Assembly: GCA_947456955.1 (NCBI GenBank)
Contig: CANGTQ010000009.1
Location: 49,022 to 113,021 of the forward strand
Reading direction: 5' to 3'
Length of the DNA: 64,000 nucleotides
DNA from: Flavobacteriaceae bacterium
Lineage (GTDB): Bacteria > Bacteroidota > Bacteroidia > Flavobacteriales > Flavobacteriaceae
Part shown: positions 55,600 to 62,261 of the stretch, piece by piece
Numbering within the stretch: position 1 is the first letter of the stretch
Layout of the letters: each line of letters opens with the position of its first letter
The notes under the pieces: model-generated
Database searches by the model: none
Seen by the model: only the letters and a program-made list of their open reading frames with translations
Told to the model about the DNA's origin: nothing
Made by a program: the position numbers and the translations under genes

Positions 55600-55992
55600 C
55601 TATTTATAAACTGGACTCGAAAAATGTTGACGTATAAACCTATTTCTTTGATTAAGCGTTAATCTTCCTGATTCCTTCAAATAGGTTTTGATTTTAAAAA
55701 AGCGTTGATCCTCAGATAACATATTAAAAAGTTCTACCTTGGCATTGGTAGGGCCAAATAGTAACACTTTTTTATAGTTTAAAATTATGTTGGCTATTTT
55801 ATTAAAATAGTCTTCTTTACATTGTTTGGCAAGAAAATGCAGGTATTTTTCTCCTTTTTCTTTTTCTTTTGAATGGAGTTTTGTTTCAAATTTTGATTCT
55901 ATAATTGCTATTTCATGTGGTCTTTCAGAAAACTCCATGATATGTGCTTTGGAATAATCCATCCAAATGCCGATTTTTTTTGTTGAATTCAT
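55600..55992 (-). CDS. Small eRF1/host-attachment-like protein, hypothetical
   Basis: A 130-residue cytoplasmic protein: KKIGIWMDYSKAHIMEF, then HFLAKQCKEDYFNKIANIILNYKKVLLFGPTNAKVELFNML. The pattern of a nucleotide-like fold with a GPTNAK loop is seen in small stress-associated proteins related to the eRF1 middle domain. Precise function unknown. It is the last gene of the four-gene BON/HMA/USP operon, 12 bp after the USP gene. Confidence 0.65.
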   Translation of the reverse strand: MNSTKKIGIWMDYSKAHIMEFSERPHEIAIIESKFETKLHSKEKEKGEKYLHFLAKQCKEDYFNKIANIILNYKKVLLFGPTNAKVELFNMLSEDQRFFKIKTYLKESGRLTLNQRNRFIRQHFSSPVYK

Positions 55993-56004
55993 GATTTAAT
56001 TAAT

Positions 56005-56859
56005 TTATGTTGTTAAACTTGTTTTACGATACACTAAAAGCGGCACTTTTGCCGTAAATGAGAGTTCAGCTGACTCGCTGGGTAGAAATAGTCGGTCAAA
56101 CCAATTTCGATTTTGTTTTGTAAAAAGTACCACCAGTGATGGTTTAATTAATGTGATTGCTTTTCTCAAATGATCATTTAAAGGATAGATAGCATTTAAT
56201 TTTTTATATTGAAATTTTACATTTTTGTTTTCAAATTTTTGTGCTATTTGGGTTAACTTTTCTTGGTTTTCTTTTAGTCCAATTTCATAATCAAAATGGA
56301 GTACTTTTAAAGTAGCTCTTAAAGATGTAGCCAACTCTAATACCTTTTTTATTTCGTTTTCTGGATCTTCCATATCTGAGGCATAACATAAATCAGTAAG
56401 TGGTTTCAGTCTATAATTTTTAGGAATTACAAATATTGGAATAGGGGAGTTAGTGATCAAATATGTAGCAACGTTTCCAAAAAGTTTTGCTACAATGCCA
56501 GTGCCTCGTGCTCCAACACAAATAAAATCAACTTTGTTTTTTTGGGCATAGGAAATAATTTGGGTGCCCACATCATTACCCGACTGACAAATACAAGTAT
56601 ATTTAATTCCTGCAGGTAATTTATTATTGTAAACCTCTTTTATTAATTTTGCCAAATGTTTTTTACTTTGTTCTAATGCATCATCTTGAAATTGAGCGTA
56701 ATACATATAATCCCATACCGCATCTGAAGTAGGTTGAATTAAACTTATCATATGAAAAAATACTATTTCTGCTCTAGACTTTGATGCCAGTTGAATGGCA
56801 AAACGAATCGTTTTTCTGGAGTTAGCCGAAAAATCTACGGTTACTAATACTTTATTCAT
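56005..56859 (-). CDS. Universal stress protein, tandem-domain
   Basis: A 284-residue protein with two UspA-type domains. The first (1-150) has KVLVTVDFSANSRKTIRFAIQ and the nucleotide-binding loop GARGTGIVAKLFGNVATYLI. The second (about 155-284) is more diverged (LTDLCYASDMEDPENEIKKVLELA ... SAELSFTAKVPLLVY). USPs accumulate under starvation, low oxygen and redox stress, consistent with the FNR-type promoter of this operon. Confidence 0.9.
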   Translation of the reverse strand: MNKVLVTVDFSANSRKTIRFAIQLASKSRAEIVFFHMISLIQPTSDAVWDYMYYAQFQDDALEQSKKHLAKLIKEVYNNKLPAGIKYTCICQSGNDVGTQIISYAQKNKVDFICVGARGTGIVAKLFGNVATYLITNSPIPIFVIPKNYRLKPLTDLCYASDMEDPENEIKKVLELATSLRATLKVLHFDYEIGLKENQEKLTQIAQKFENKNVKFQYKKLNAIYPLNDHLRKAITLIKPSLVVLFTKQNRNWFDRLFLPSESAELSFTAKVPLLVYRKTSLTT

Positions 56860-56890
56860 CTTAAGTTTTTTTATATTAATATACTGATAA

Positions 56891-57157
56891 CTAATTCCAT
56901 CTTAGGGGTAAAGCAATGGGTGAACTAGTTATTTGAAATAACAAACGATTTTCTGTAAAATCTTCAAAATAACCCAGCGCATAGAGGCGATTAATTATTT
57001 TTTCTCTATCAATATGCTCAAAAGTTACTTCAACCTCATTATTTTCAGGTTCAATAATTACTTCTATAACACCATTCAACTTTAATAAACCTTTTTTAAT
57101 AGTAAGTTCATCATTCTTAAATAGTATGTTGGTTATTATTACTTTTTCTGTTTCCAT
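56891..57157 (-). CDS. HMA-fold protein without the metal-binding cysteines
   Basis: An 88-residue protein with the ferredoxin-like pattern of heavy-metal-associated domains: KVIITNILFKNDELTIKKGLLKLNGVIEVIIEPENNEVEVTFEH, then IINRLYALGYF. The usual CxxC in the first loop is absent, so ordinary copper binding is unlikely. It is second in the BON operon, 16 bp after the BON gene. Role unknown. Confidence 0.7.
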   Translation of the reverse strand: METEKVIITNILFKNDELTIKKGLLKLNGVIEVIIEPENNEVEVTFEHIDREKIINRLYALGYFEDFTENRLLFQITSSPIALPLRWN

Positions 57158-57173
57158 TTTTTTTGATTTTTAT

Positions 57174-57632
57174 TTAAACATTATTGATTCGTTCTGTGCG
57201 AGTTTTGATATTATTGGTTACGCCTCTCACTCCCATAAGAGCAGTTACAGCGCTTTTACTAGCTTCTTTTTGATATTTCCAGTTTACATTACCTTCTAAA
57301 GTCACCCATCCTTTTTCTACTTTTAATTTGATTTTTTCATGAGGAATTGAAAAATCAGATTTAAAAGCATTCAAAATTCTTTCTGCAATAATGTTGTCTG
57401 TAATATCTTTTGAATCGGCTGTCTTTATCTGAATTTTTTCAACTATTGCTTTAACGCCATTTACTTTTTTGATTGCATTTTCGACTTCATTTTTTTTATA
57501 ATGATTGTCCACTGTTCCGGTTAAAGTTACTATGCCATTTTTTGCAATAACACCAATTTCAGCAGCCTGTAACTGAGGTTCCCATTTGAGAGCATCTTGC
57601 ACATTTTTTTGTAAAATTTCATCCGTATTCAT
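57174..57632 (-). CDS. Protein with two BON domains
   Basis: A 152-residue paralogue of the 52570-53241 gene. The N-terminal segments align closely (LKWEPQLQAAEIGVIAKNGI here, IKWEPQLHAAEIGVTVHDGI there). BON domains at about 5-70 and 80-148. It is the first gene of the operon running through HMA, USP and the small eRF1-like protein. Its start lies 33 bases after the predicted transcription start of the FNR-type promoter. Confidence 0.9.
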   Translation of the reverse strand: MNTDEILQKNVQDALKWEPQLQAAEIGVIAKNGIVTLTGTVDNHYKKNEVENAIKKVNGVKAIVEKIQIKTADSKDITDNIIAERILNAFKSDFSIPHEKIKLKVEKGWVTLEGNVNWKYQKEASKSAVTALMGVRGVTNNIKTRTERINNV

Positions 57633-57669
57633 TATGGTTTGTTTTTTTAGATGTAAATTATTATAATCT

Positions 57670-57734
57670 CAAAGTTCTTTAAAATGATATCTTTAGAATA
57701 TGATATTTATCACGGAGGAATATGATCTTGGTCA
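57670..57734 (-). promoter_or_regulatory. FNR-type activated promoter of the BON-HMA-USP operon
   Basis: Minus-strand box GAACTTTG (57670-57677, one base off TAnnTTTG). Proximal dyad TGATATTTATCA (57701-57712), distal TGATCTTGGTCA (57723-57734), centres 22 bp apart. The proximal centre is 36.5 bp from the box end, identical to hsp20. Confidence 0.75.
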
Positions 57735-57934
57735 CTTTTATCGACCATGATTTTTTTTACAATGATGCGTTTTATGATGTATAATGGCACTGAAGCATAC
57801 TATTTCCCATAATCTATAAAAGCAATAGTGAATCTGTTGTTTTTTATTGAGTCTGCTGCAGTTCGGTTCAAAACTCCATAAGGATAAGCAAAGCTTGTTA
57901 ATCTATTAGTTAAGTTTATAATAAAAGAAAAAAC
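57735..57934. other. Spacer between the BON promoter and the first small-RNA unit, nothing recognised
   Basis: AT-rich and without a plausible gene on either strand. It may hold the downstream run-off of the small-RNA transcripts. Confidence 0.4.
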
Positions 57935-57947
57935 ATATAAAAACAAA

Positions 57948-57970
57948 GGTCCCGGCTATTAACCGAGACC
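57948..57970 (-). terminator. Terminator of small-RNA copy 1
   Basis: Hairpin of about 10 bp on the minus strand followed by TTTGTTTTTATATGTTTTTT. Confidence 0.7.
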
Positions 57971-58003
57971 TCTGTATGATGCTTGTTTAAAACTATAATT
58001 CAT
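57959..58003 (-). CDS. 14-codon ORF in small-RNA copy 1
   Basis: Encodes MNYSFKQASYRGLG and stops inside the terminator loop. Copy 2 encodes the identical peptide; the only difference between the two is synonymous (CAA/CAG). No clear ribosome-binding site can be judged. It may be a real small peptide or an accident of sequence constraint on the RNA. Confidence 0.3.
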   Translation of the reverse strand: MNYSFKQASYRGLG

Positions 58004-58178
58004 TTCTAAGTTTTAAAGTTTATGTTCCTTACGAAACACTAACATTTCAACTCATAAAACTATACTTCATTATCAGCATTAACTTTCTAATTTTCCTTTT
58101 GGAATTTTAGTTGTACAATTGCCTAAGCAAGCATCAATTCTTTTATATTCTGGTATATCTATGAACTTAAATCTTACC

Positions 58179-58243
58179 CAAAGGTAAAACGGTTTTTTTA
58201 AAACAATAATGACAGCGGTCATGAGTTTTGGTGATTGTAATCA
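58179..58243 (-). promoter_or_regulatory. FNR-type promoter of small-RNA copy 1
   Basis: Exact -7 box TACCTTTG (58179-58186). Proximal dyad TGACAGCGGTCA (58210-58221), distal TGATTGTAATCA (58232-58243). Spacing 22 bp and 36.5 bp, as at hsp20. There is no -33 TTG. Confidence 0.78.
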
Positions 58244-58276
58244 CTTCCAGTACTAATTTAGAATTTTTTAAACAAA

Positions 58277-58299
58277 GGTCCCGGTTATTAACCGAGACC
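58277..58299 (-). terminator. Terminator of small-RNA copy 2
   Basis: Hairpin with ten or eleven pairs and one G-T, followed by TTTGTTT on the minus strand. Confidence 0.6.
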
Positions 58300-58332
58300 T
58301 CTGTATGATGCCTGTTTAAAACTATAATTCAT
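58288..58332 (-). CDS. 14-codon ORF in small-RNA copy 2
   Basis: Same peptide as in copy 1, MNYSFKQASYRGLG, ending in the terminator hairpin. Two other short ORFs of this copy (18 and 16 codons) are broken by stops in copy 1, so this is the only shared one. Confidence 0.3.
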   Translation of the reverse strand: MNYSFKQASYRGLG

Positions 58333-58508
58333 TTCAAAGTGTTAGGGTTTATGTTCCTTACGAAACAGCAACATTTCCACTCATAAAACTATACTTCATT
58401 CTCAGCATTAACTTTCTAATTTTCCTTTTGGAATTTTAGTTGTACAATTGCCAACGGCAAGCATCAATTCTTTTATATTCTGGTATGTCTATGAACTTAA
58501 ATCTTACC

Positions 58509-58573
58509 CAAAGGTAAAACGGTTTTTTCAAAACAATATTGACAACGGTCATGTGTTTTGGTGATTGTAATCA
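58509..58573 (-). promoter_or_regulatory. FNR-type promoter of small-RNA copy 2
   Basis: Exact -7 box TACCTTTG (58509-58516). Proximal dyad TGACAACGGTCA (58540-58551), distal TGATTGTAATCA (58562-58573). Same 22 and 36.5 bp spacing. Confidence 0.78.
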
Positions 58574-58710
58574 GTAAATAGTGCAGTATAAATAAATAAT
58601 ATTTTTTAAATCAAAATATTGCTTTTATTCGTGCCGATTGAAGTATTATTTTAAGCTTTTACTTTCATATAAAAACTTTACCAATAATAAAGGATTTTAA
58701 GGTGTTGAGA

Positions 58711-58726
58711 TACAAATAAGGTACAT
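58711..58726. repeat. 16-bp direct repeat, copy 1
   Basis: TACAAATAAGGTACAT, repeated exactly at 60053-60068. Both are preceded by similar GATTTTAA..GG sequence. The pair flanks two small minus-strand genes. Confidence 0.6.
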
Positions 58727-58784
58727 TATTGTATTCAAAAGTTACTTTTGGGCTAAGGTTTAACATAAAATCTACCTATTCAAT

Positions 58785-59372
58785 TTACCATTCACTTTTT
58801 GTTTTATTATTGGTTATGTATTCAAATAATGAAGTGTTTAAATTATTGAAATAATCGCCGGCTTTTGTAATTGTTTCGTATTCTTTTCTAATTGTGCCGT
58901 CTTTCTTAAATAGTATTTTTGCCAAACTTTCTTCGGTTAAATTTTTAGAAAATATAGGGACGTTTATCCAACCTCCACTATTGTATTGCCTCGGTGGTTC
59001 ATACTTCTGGATAGATAAAATTTCAAATTTATATTTACCTTCCTTAATGGAAATTATAATTTCATATTTAACGTTATAACAATCTAATGTAACGTTTTTT
59101 GGTTTTAAAGGGTCATAACAAATATATTCCCCTAAACCATTAAATCTAATATATTCATTCTCAATTGTACTTAAAATAGCTTTGCTTGGGTCTGTATAAG
59201 TGACTTTTATCCAATCTAAAGCTTTTTTATAAATTTCGGATGCTGTTTTGCCCTCAACAGGTACTACTATGTTATCATTCAACCCTGTTTTGTAATCAAA
59301 AACAAATATTGATTCTTGTGCATTTGAGTACAAACCCACTAATATCAATAAACCTAATAATATTTTTTTCAT
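58785..59372 (-). CDS. DUF4468-domain secreted protein
   Basis: A 195-residue exported protein (signal MKKILLGLLILVGLYSNAQ). The mature part, IYKKALDWIKVTYTDPSKAI, then ENEYIRFNGLG and VKYEIIISIKEGKYKFEI, matches the DUF4468 TBP-like fold found in Bacteroidota. Function unknown. It opens the accessory region, downstream of the small-RNA repeats, and has no close operon partner. Confidence 0.75.
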   Translation of the reverse strand: MKKILLGLLILVGLYSNAQESIFVFDYKTGLNDNIVVPVEGKTASEIYKKALDWIKVTYTDPSKAILSTIENEYIRFNGLGEYICYDPLKPKNVTLDCYNVKYEIIISIKEGKYKFEILSIQKYEPPRQYNSGGWINVPIFSKNLTEESLAKILFKKDGTIRKEYETITKAGDYFNNLNTSLFEYITNNKTKSEW

Positions 59373-59593
59373 AGTTATAGTTTTAATTAATTCAAATGTA
59401 AGAATATTTACGAATATGAATTAAAACTTTTTACATCCATAAAGCCCTTTCAATTTCGTGGTATGGTATGCTTTCAGCTTTCTATATTTGTATAATTAGT
59501 CGCAAATACTTTTTAGTTGGTTTTTCACAAAAAAAGTTTACTTCTTGCTAACATTTATTTTAAAGTTATTTATAAATACAAATTATTTGAAAA

Positions 59594-59626
59594 AAAAGAG
59601 CAACCTTAATAAGTTGCTCTTTTAAA
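59594..59626 (-). terminator. Terminator after the 91-codon gene
   Basis: Perfect 11-bp stem AAAAGAGCAAC (59594-59604) and GTTGCTCTTTT (59613-59623). Confidence 0.75.
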
Positions 59627-59644
59627 TTTTGTTAAATATTTAAA

Positions 59645-59920
59645 TTATAATTGTCGATTTTCATATTCAGAAAATTGTTTATCAAATTCGGCTTTTCGTT
59701 TCTCTAAATCAGATATTTTTTCATCTATTTTTTTTAGTTCCTTTTCTAATTGAATTTTTCGAATATCTATAATTACTATTATTGATAAAAAGACAAGAAG
59801 CCCACCTAAAAACCTTAAAAGAAAAGTTGGTATTGATTCAGGAAAAAAAATAAACCATATTGCATAAAAATACATTATTATCAATTGAGTATTAAGATAA
59901 ACTATTTTTTTATTAAACAT
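59645..59920 (-). CDS. Small membrane protein with C-terminal coiled coil
   Basis: A 91-residue protein with two adjacent membrane helices (about 8-28 and 34-54) and a charged heptad-like tail (LEKELKKIDEKISDLEKRKAEFDKQF). No recognised family. It has its own hairpin terminator. Together with the DUF4468 gene it is bracketed by the 16-bp direct repeats at 58711 and 60053. Confidence 0.6.
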   Translation of the reverse strand: MFNKKIVYLNTQLIIMYFYAIWFIFFPESIPTFLLRFLGGLLVFLSIIVIIDIRKIQLEKELKKIDEKISDLEKRKAEFDKQFSEYENRQL

Positions 59921-60052
59921 AATCTGAATTATAATAATTTGTTAATGTACATTTTCTTCTAAATTTAATCTGTATTTCTTTGTTTTGTATTGGTTACTTC
60001 CCGATACAGAAATAATGAGTTATTGATTTTAAAGGGCTTAAATGAAATGAGG

Positions 60053-60068
60053 TACAAATAAGGTACAT
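60053..60068. repeat. 16-bp direct repeat, copy 2
   Basis: TACAAATAAGGTACAT, identical to 58711-58726. The local sequence also reads GGTACAAATAAGGTAC, an internal short repeat. Confidence 0.6.
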
Positions 60069-60129
60069 CGATTTGATAATTTTTATCTTTTAATAATGAT
60101 TGCAATACAATTGCAATTATCAATATAAA

Positions 60130-60165
60130 TCATTATTGCGACATGCGGCTGCTTGCGGTGGTTTT
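60130..60165 (-). repeat. Cassette-boundary element E (partial)
   Basis: Directly after the DUF6169-like gene, the minus strand reads CCACCGCAAGCAGCCGCATG, similar to the gene-proximal ends of elements A-D (consensus GCCWAACAGCCGTT). No matching distal end was found, so this one may be truncated. Confidence 0.4.
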
Positions 60166-60167
60166 GT

Positions 60168-60662
60168 TTATTTTGAATTTAAAACTTCTTCAATGCTATT
60201 GTATGCAGTGACAACATACTCAATATTTGGGTTGTCATTATGGTATAATAAAGAAGTATAAAGTAAGTACGCTTCTCCATTAGCTTCACAATTAATAACG
60301 TTATCAATTTTCGTTACAAATTCGTTGAAAGTGCTATTTAAATACCATCTATCAAATACATTAAATCTAATTTCTGCCTTTTCTTCAACTTCAGAACAGA
60401 TATAAATTAAAGAATTTTGAGCATTCTCAAAGAAAGATTTTATTATGTCATCAATCGTTCTCCCAACTGCACTATCAAGAGGTTCAATAGCGTCGCTAAC
60501 TTTTTCTATAATTACCTGATATACATTTTCAATAGGATTTTCAGATACAGAATCAAGAGTTTCATCAATTATAAATACAACTTTATATTCGATGTCATTT
60601 TTAGTAGTAAAATTATAAGTGCCTGTAACTTCGTTAAAAGTGTAGTTATAAAGGTTTGGCAA
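60168..60662 (-). CDS. DUF6169-like hypothetical protein
   Basis: A 164-residue cytoplasmic protein: YNYTFNEVTGTYNFTTKNDIEYKVVFI at the N-terminus, FNVFDRWYL in the middle, and EAYLLYTSLLYHNDNPNIEYVV at the end. I associate this layout with the DUF6169 family of small Bacteroidota proteins. No ATG is available; TTG at 60662 is the likely start, and it overlaps the 3' end of the upstream 48-codon gene by 17 bases, suggesting translational coupling. Confidence 0.65.
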   Translation of the reverse strand: MPNLYNYTFNEVTGTYNFTTKNDIEYKVVFIIDETLDSVSENPIENVYQVIIEKVSDAIEPLDSAVGRTIDDIIKSFFENAQNSLIYICSEVEEKAEIRFNVFDRWYLNSTFNEFVTKIDNVINCEANGEAYLLYTSLLYHNDNPNIEYVVTAYNSIEEVLNSK

Positions 60663-60792
60663 ACTTAATACCTTTTTGAGTCACTGTTTCAATAGAAGTG
60701 TTTCCTTTCAAAAAAGAACGAACAGTAGCTTTATCTGCAACCATTTTGGTTATAGATTTCATTATTGATTCTTTTGTGATTATTCTTTTCAT
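60646..60792 (-). CDS. 48-residue protein upstream of the DUF6169-like gene
   Basis: A 48-residue, basic protein starting MKRIITKESIMKSITKMVAD and ending GIKFAKPL. Its real status is supported by an exact promoter (TTG-N19-TATATTTG) whose predicted start point falls on the ATG, giving a leaderless mRNA. It overlaps the next gene by 17 bases. The pair could be an antitoxin/toxin-like or regulator/effector module, but nothing in the sequence proves this. Confidence 0.65.
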   Translation of the reverse strand: MKRIITKESIMKSITKMVADKATVRSFLKGNTSIETVTQKGIKFAKPL

Positions 60793-60796
60793 ACTG

Positions 60797-60826
60797 CAAA
60801 TATATAACTTTCTCTATATTAATCAA
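60797..60826 (-). promoter_or_regulatory. Canonical promoter of the 48-codon gene, probably leaderless
   Basis: TTG (60824-60826), 19 bp, TATATTTG (60797-60804) on the minus strand. The ATG is at 60790-60792. Confidence 0.7.
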
Positions 60827-60944
60827 TATGTTAGTCAATTATTTTAACATTAGTAGATTCTCTATGAAGATGATTGTTTTTATGTTTATCACTATCTTCA
60901 TAAAAATCAATTGTTCTAATAAAATCAGTTGTTCCTGAAAAATC

Positions 60945-61083
60945 ACCGCTAACGTTTCGCCTACACGAGGTTTGGGAAAAAGTACGCCTTAATTTTCGGT
61001 TAAAGACCGAACCTGCAAGTACAAAACCAACTTTAAAGTTTGCCTAAAACCCCAATTCTAAACGGCTGTTAGGCGACGTTTCA
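60945..61083 (-). repeat. Cassette-boundary element A
   Basis: An element of about 140 bp downstream of the 61182 gene. On the minus strand it opens CGTCGCCTAACAGCCGTTTA and closes GTAGGCGAAACGTTAGCGG. The ends can pair (CGTCGCCTA with TAGGCG-AA-ACG). The rest of the 389-bp gap 60793-61181 holds no gene I can see. Confidence 0.65.
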
Positions 61084-61181
61084 TTTACATAAATGTTTAA
61101 AGAATTAGTCTAATACTTCATATTTAGTTGTGCTTTTTAAGTATTAGTATGTTAAACAAATTATCAAGCATTTTTTCCTTT

Positions 61182-61466
61182 TTAGATAAAAAACAAATTT
61201 AAAGATAGCGAGGATGCAATTGTTAGATATAGAAATGGTGATTTATAACTCCACCTTTCTGAGTACCAAAAATAGATACATAATAATGGCAATATAAAGG
61301 TAAAAAGTATCATGGGAAGCCAGATAATTTCAAAAATAACACCAATAAAACTTACCTGATATATATTTACATTCTTGCCTATAAGCCAAAAAACAGTAAT
61401 TAATATAATTGCCACTAAAAGCAAACTTGCAAATAATATTCTATGTGGATTTTTTGTAGTTTCCAT
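61182..61466 (-). CDS. Small membrane protein, hypothetical
   Basis: A 94-residue protein with three hydrophobic helices (about 10-30, 38-62, 72-94). No family recognised. It sits alone between boundary elements A and B. Its ATG is about 55 bases after the end of element B, a cassette-like layout with one short gene per element. Confidence 0.6.
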   Translation of the reverse strand: METTKNPHRILFASLLLVAIILITVFWLIGKNVNIYQVSFIGVIFEIIWLPMILFTFILPLLCIYFWYSERWSYKSPFLYLTIASSLSLNLFFI

Positions 61467-61512
61467 AATAATGTATTTTAAAAAAGGGTTAAATTCTGTT
61501 AGATTCTCAATT

Positions 61513-61666
61513 CGGGGCGAAAATGACGCCTACCGTTCCGCCGCTTATCGTCAGTTTCGAAGTTCGGTCTTTATATTTTCTACTAAAATAAGATTTCCCG
61601 GCGGAAAATCAGCAACCGGCTTAAGCAAAATTCGCAATTGCTAGAATTGGCTGTTGCAGGCAGTAT
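61513..61666 (-). repeat. Cassette-boundary element B
   Basis: About 150 bp immediately after the stop of the 61669 gene. On the minus strand it opens ACTGCCTGCAACAGCCAATT and closes GGCGGAACGGTAGGCGTCAT. GCCT and AGGC near the two ends can pair. It is diverged from A but in the same position relative to genes. Confidence 0.55.
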
Positions 61667-61668
61667 TT

Positions 61669-62088
61669 CTACATTTCACTGGGAAGTGAGCTTCCAACTC
61701 TAACTTCGCGCAATACAATTTTATTCTCATTGAATTCTTCAGTGTCTATAATAAAAACTTTCTTACCGGTAAAGAGTTCTCCAGCCGCCAATAAGTCCAT
61801 GTTCAATAATTTGTTCGCTTTGACAATGTTCTTATTTTTAAGAAAAGATTTTTTCTCAATCCTTACTTCTGGATTGTCAATTTTCGTAAAACCAAACATT
61901 AAGTAAACATTTTGACTATCATAAAATATATAATAACTTGGTTTTTCTCTGTCTAATCCATCTTTGGTTGATTGGAAAAATCTTTCTTGACCTTTTCCAT
62001 TATCAAAGTATACATATATTTCATCTTTCTTTTGGCCGAAGCATATTTGAGAAAGAAGTATAATATAAAATAAAGCTAATTTTATCAT
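61669..62088 (-). CDS. Secreted protein of 139 residues, hypothetical
   Basis: Signal peptide MIKLALFYIILLSQICFGQ, then a small beta-rich domain (KDEIYVYFDNGKGQERFF, SYYIFYDSQNVYLMFGF, LLAAGELFTGKKVFIID). No family recognised. It lies between boundary elements B (3 bp downstream) and C (about 30 bp upstream). Confidence 0.6.
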   Translation of the reverse strand: MIKLALFYIILLSQICFGQKKDEIYVYFDNGKGQERFFQSTKDGLDREKPSYYIFYDSQNVYLMFGFTKIDNPEVRIEKKSFLKNKNIVKANKLLNMDLLAAGELFTGKKVFIIDTEEFNENKIVLREVRVGSSLPSEM

Positions 62089-62104
62089 TTTTGGTTCTAA
62101 TTAA

Positions 62105-62259
62105 ACGGTTTCTTACATATTGCCACCAAAGTGCCGCCTTGTAACTGCTGCAATGATTTATTACTGATGATTTCAAATATAAAACTCCTTTTGAATTTTC
62201 AGAGAAAATTCGGGACAAGCCCAAGCGCGCAGTAGTTACAAACCGCTGTTGGCAGAAGG
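62105..62259 (-). repeat. Cassette-boundary element C
   Basis: About 155 bp directly after the 62262 gene. On the minus strand it opens CTTCTGCCAACAGCGGTTTG and closes GGCACTTTGGTGGCAATATG. Two nested pairings are visible: TGCCA with TGGCA outside, and TTGTAACTACTGC with GCAGCAGTTACAA inside, a two-part stem like integron attC sites. Confidence 0.65.
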
Positions 62260-62261
62260 TT

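Larger units (their letters stand above)
57935..58174 (-). ncRNA. Putative FNR-type-controlled small RNA, copy 1
   Basis: A transcript of about 235 nt is predicted on the minus strand, from about 58174 (just below the TACCTTTG box at 58179-58186) to the hairpin GGTCTCGGTTAATAGCCGGG... (57948-57970) followed by a TTTGTTTTT tail. It is about 93 percent identical by eye to copy 2. A stem TTGC-TTAG-GCAA is kept while its loop differs from copy 2. The only ORF intact in both copies is the 14-codon one. No protein gene follows. Confidence 0.7.
58262..58504 (-). ncRNA. Putative FNR-type-controlled small RNA, copy 2
   Basis: Same layout as copy 1, predicted from about 58504 to the hairpin at 58277-58299. 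The inner stem is TTGCC-GTT-GGCAA. The terminator stem is GGTCTCGGTTA / TAACCGGGACC, with a weaker T tract (TTTGTTT). It should be activated by the same regulator as copy 1 and hsp20. Functionally it could be a trans-acting regulator like FnrS of enterobacteria, which is an analogy, not homology. Confidence 0.7.
57942..58573. repeat. Tandem duplication of a promoter-plus-small-RNA unit
   Basis: Two direct copies, 57942-58243 and 58271-58573, offset 329-330 bp, with about 20 differences in about 302 bp counted by eye. The conserved block includes both dyads, the -7 box, the transcribed region and the terminator hairpin. Confidence 0.9.

Noticed and set aside
58420..58470. 18-codon ORF (MLAVGNCTTKIP...) on the minus strand of small-RNA copy 2
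   Set aside because: Copy 1 has a stop at the fourth codon, so it is not conserved between the duplicates.
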